Assembly: GCA_910585525.1 (NCBI GenBank)
Contig: CAJUFR010000072.1
Span: 1-6,535 of the forward strand
Direction: 5' to 3'
Length of the DNA: 6,535 nt
DNA from: an uncultured Angelakisella sp.
Lineage (GTDB): Bacteria > Bacillota > Clostridia > Oscillospirales > Ruminococcaceae
Positions 5,901 through 6,535 of the stretch are shown here, piece after piece (the stretch's first letter is position 1; every line of letters starts with the position of its first letter). Made by a program: the position numbers and the translations under genes. The notes beneath the pieces were generated by a model. That model was given only the letters and a program-made list of their open reading frames with translations. It had not been told where the DNA came from and did not search any database.

Positions 5901-6471
5901 GAACATCCTGGTCTTTAACACCGAGGTGTACTCCAACACCGGCGGTCAGTCCTCCAAGGCCACCCCCACCGGCGCCGTGGCGCAGTTCGCCGCCGCCGGC
6001 AAGGAAGTGAAGCAGAAGGACCTGGCAGCCATCGCCATGAGTTACGGTTACGTCTACGTGGCCCAGGTGGCCATGGGCGCCGACTACAACCAGTGCATCA
6101 AGGCCTTCCAGGAGGCCGAAAGCTATCACGGCCCCTCCCTCATCATCGCCTACGCCCCCTGCATCAACCACGGCATCAAGGGCGGTCTGGTGAACGCCCA
6201 GGCGGAGATCAAGAACGCCGTGGCCTCCGGCTACTGGCATATGTTCCGGTTCGACCCCCGTCTCGCCGCCGAGGGCAAGAACCCCTTCTCCCTGGACAGC
6301 AAAGAGCCCACCCTCTCCTACGCCGACTTCATCAAGAACGAGGTGCGGTACACCTCCCTGGTCCGGTCCTTCCCGGAGCGCGCCGAGGAGCTGTTCGCCA
6401 AGGCGGAGAAGGATGCCGCTGCCAAGTACAAGCACCTGCTGAAGCTGAAGGCGCTTTACGAGGCGGAATAA
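2926..6471 (+). CDS. nifJ: Pyruvate:ferredoxin (flavodoxin) oxidoreductase, single-chain
   Basis: This enzyme (also called PFOR or por) oxidises pyruvate with CoA to acetyl-CoA and CO2 in the cytoplasm and reduces ferredoxin or flavodoxin. It has 1181 residues. With the start at 2926, YPITPSS (28-34, catalytic Thr31), Glu64 and Arg114 fall exactly at the Desulfovibrio africanus numbering, which supports that start. The order is: domain I (about 1-260), domain II (260-415), gamma domain from about 420 (GSDGTVGANK, 426-435), EKR region (about 570-625), then a two-cluster ferredoxin domain with C696, C699, C702, C706 and C750, C753, C756, C760. The thiamine diphosphate domain follows. Its proximal [4Fe-4S] ligands are C821, C824, C849 and C1079, and the GDG...N motif runs from G970 to N998 (metal ligands D971, T999 and V1001; N1004 near the cofactor). 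It lacks the C-terminal extension that shields the oxygen-stable D. africanus enzyme, as is usual in clostridia. Glycine codons are overwhelmingly GGC, suggesting high expression. It is transcribed alone from its own promoter. Confidence 0.97.
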   Translation: MARKMKTMDGNNAAAHVSYAFTDVAAIYPITPSSVMAEVSDKWAAEGRDNIFGEKVKVVEMQSEAGAAGTVHGSLAAGALTTTFTASQGLLLMIPNMYKIAGELLPGVIDVSARCVASHALNIFGDHSDVYACRQTGFAMMCESSVQEVMDLTAVSHLAAIKGRVPFLNFFDGFRTSHELQKIEIWDYDELKEMVDMDAVAAFRKNALNPEHPVLRGTAQNGDIFFQARESCNPFYDALPAVVEEYMNKVNAKIGTNYALFNYYGAPDAENVIIAMGSVCETIDETIDYLNAKGGKYGLVKVRLYRPFSQKHLLAALPDTVKVISVLDRTKEPGSLGEPLFLDIVAALKGTKFESVPVYGGRYGLGSKDTTPDQIIAVYKNAVAEAPKKCFTIGIDDDVTFLSLTPDESPNTAPAGTTACKFWGLGSDGTVGANKNSIKIIGDHTDMFAQAYFEYDSKKSGGLTISHLRFGSTPIHSTYYINKANFVACHNPAYVGKYDIVEDLVDGGTFLLNCGWDLAELEARLPGKDKRYIANHGIKLYTIDGVSIGKELGLGTRINTVLQSAFFKLAGILPEADAIQYMKDAATASYGRKGEAIVKMNHDAIDLGAQRIHEVQVPESWKNAPDSHPVEKAVGDDQVLVDFVNNVEIPVNAHRGEKLPVSAFKGAEDGTFPLGSSAFEKRGIAVDVPTWNPDNCIQCNFCSYVCPHAVIRPVAMTAEEAAKAPAGQLTMDMTGMPGMKFAMTVSVLDCTGCGSCANVCPGKKGAKALTMQSLDSQREKQDGFAYGQSLDVKPEVTEKFKPTTVKGSQFKQPLLEFSGACAGCGETPYAKLVTQLFGDRMYIANATGCSSIWGGSAPSTPYTKDKNGHGPAWANSLFEDNAEYGYGMFLAQDTLRKHLIAKVAKLGETVQGDVKAAIDGYLATVDDGAANGPATAALVMALEKCGCDAGKEILAQKEFLAKKSNWVFGGDGWAFDIGFGGLDHVIASGEDVNILVFNTEVYSNTGGQSSKATPTGAVAQFAAAGKEVKQKDLAAIAMSYGYVYVAQVAMGADYNQCIKAFQEAESYHGPSLIIAYAPCINHGIKGGLVNAQAEIKNAVASGYWHMFRFDPRLAAEGKNPFSLDSKEPTLSYADFIKNEVRYTSLVRSFPERAEELFAKAEKDAAAKYKHLLKLKALYEAE

Positions 6472-6481
6472 GCGGATACTA

Positions 6482-6535
6482 GCAACTCTCAGAACGGCCC
6501 CCCGGCCGCGGCCGGGGGGCCGTTCTGAGAGTTGC
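6482..6535 (+). terminator. Perfect 54-base palindrome after PFOR, probable terminator at the window edge
   Basis: Every base from 6482 to 6508 is complementary to its partner from 6535 back to 6509, giving 27 perfect pairs with no unpaired loop in the sequence (a 4-base loop would open physically). The core is CCCCCCGGCC against GGCCGGGGGG. It begins 10 bases after the PFOR stop, as expected for a terminator, but any T-run would lie beyond the window. Only TT at 6523-6524 follows the GC-rich core. Its end coincides with the end of the window, so a fold-back assembly artefact is also possible. Confidence 0.6.

Noticed and set aside
2917..6435. Long open frame on the minus strand opposite PFOR
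   Set aside because: It is an antisense shadow of a strongly biased gene, made largely of Gly, Val, Ala, Leu, Asp and His runs with no domain pattern, while the + strand encodes an unmistakable PFOR.

Overview
The window is GC-rich, with strongly C/G-ending codons, Shine-Dalgarno-type ribosome sites and sigma-70-like promoters, all on the + strand. A 1181-residue single-chain pyruvate:ferredoxin oxidoreductase, a YczE-type membrane protein and the tail of a beta-rich exported protein suggest an anaerobic, GC-rich member of the Clostridia. The style fits gut Oscillospiraceae (the Flavonifractor/Oscillibacter group), but the genus is inferred from style, not proven.

Layout. Bases 1-161 are the last 52 codons of a gene that begins outside the window, probably a secreted or surface protein. 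Bases 162-446 are non-coding and densely regulatory: a bulged inverted repeat with a small nested hairpin and T6 run, a promoter with a perfect TATAAT box, a very stable 22-bp hairpin, and a second TATAAT promoter. Bases 447-2729 look like a three-gene operon: a YczE-like five-helix membrane protein, an unrecognised 143-residue protein starting 6 bases after it, and a 380-residue TPR-like helical protein with a cysteine pattern that may bind metal. A GC-rich hairpin with four Ts closes this operon. Bases 2812-2925 hold a near-consensus promoter and a structured 5' leader for the PFOR gene (2926-6471). The window ends exactly on the last base of a perfect 54-base palindrome just after that gene.

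Function. PFOR is the central fermentative enzyme that turns pyruvate and CoA into acetyl-CoA and CO2 and passes electrons to ferredoxin. All of its cofactor-binding residues are visible. The upstream operon has no visible functional link to it: a terminator and a new promoter separate them. The roles of the 143- and 380-residue proteins are unknown.

I found no mobile element, CRISPR array, rRNA or tRNA, and nothing that clearly amounts to a new biological system. The points most worth following are the promoter-hairpin cassette at 220-351 (small RNA or attenuator), the two unstudied proteins co-transcribed with the YczE homologue, the 5'-terminal hairpin of the PFOR mRNA, and the perfect palindrome at the window edge.
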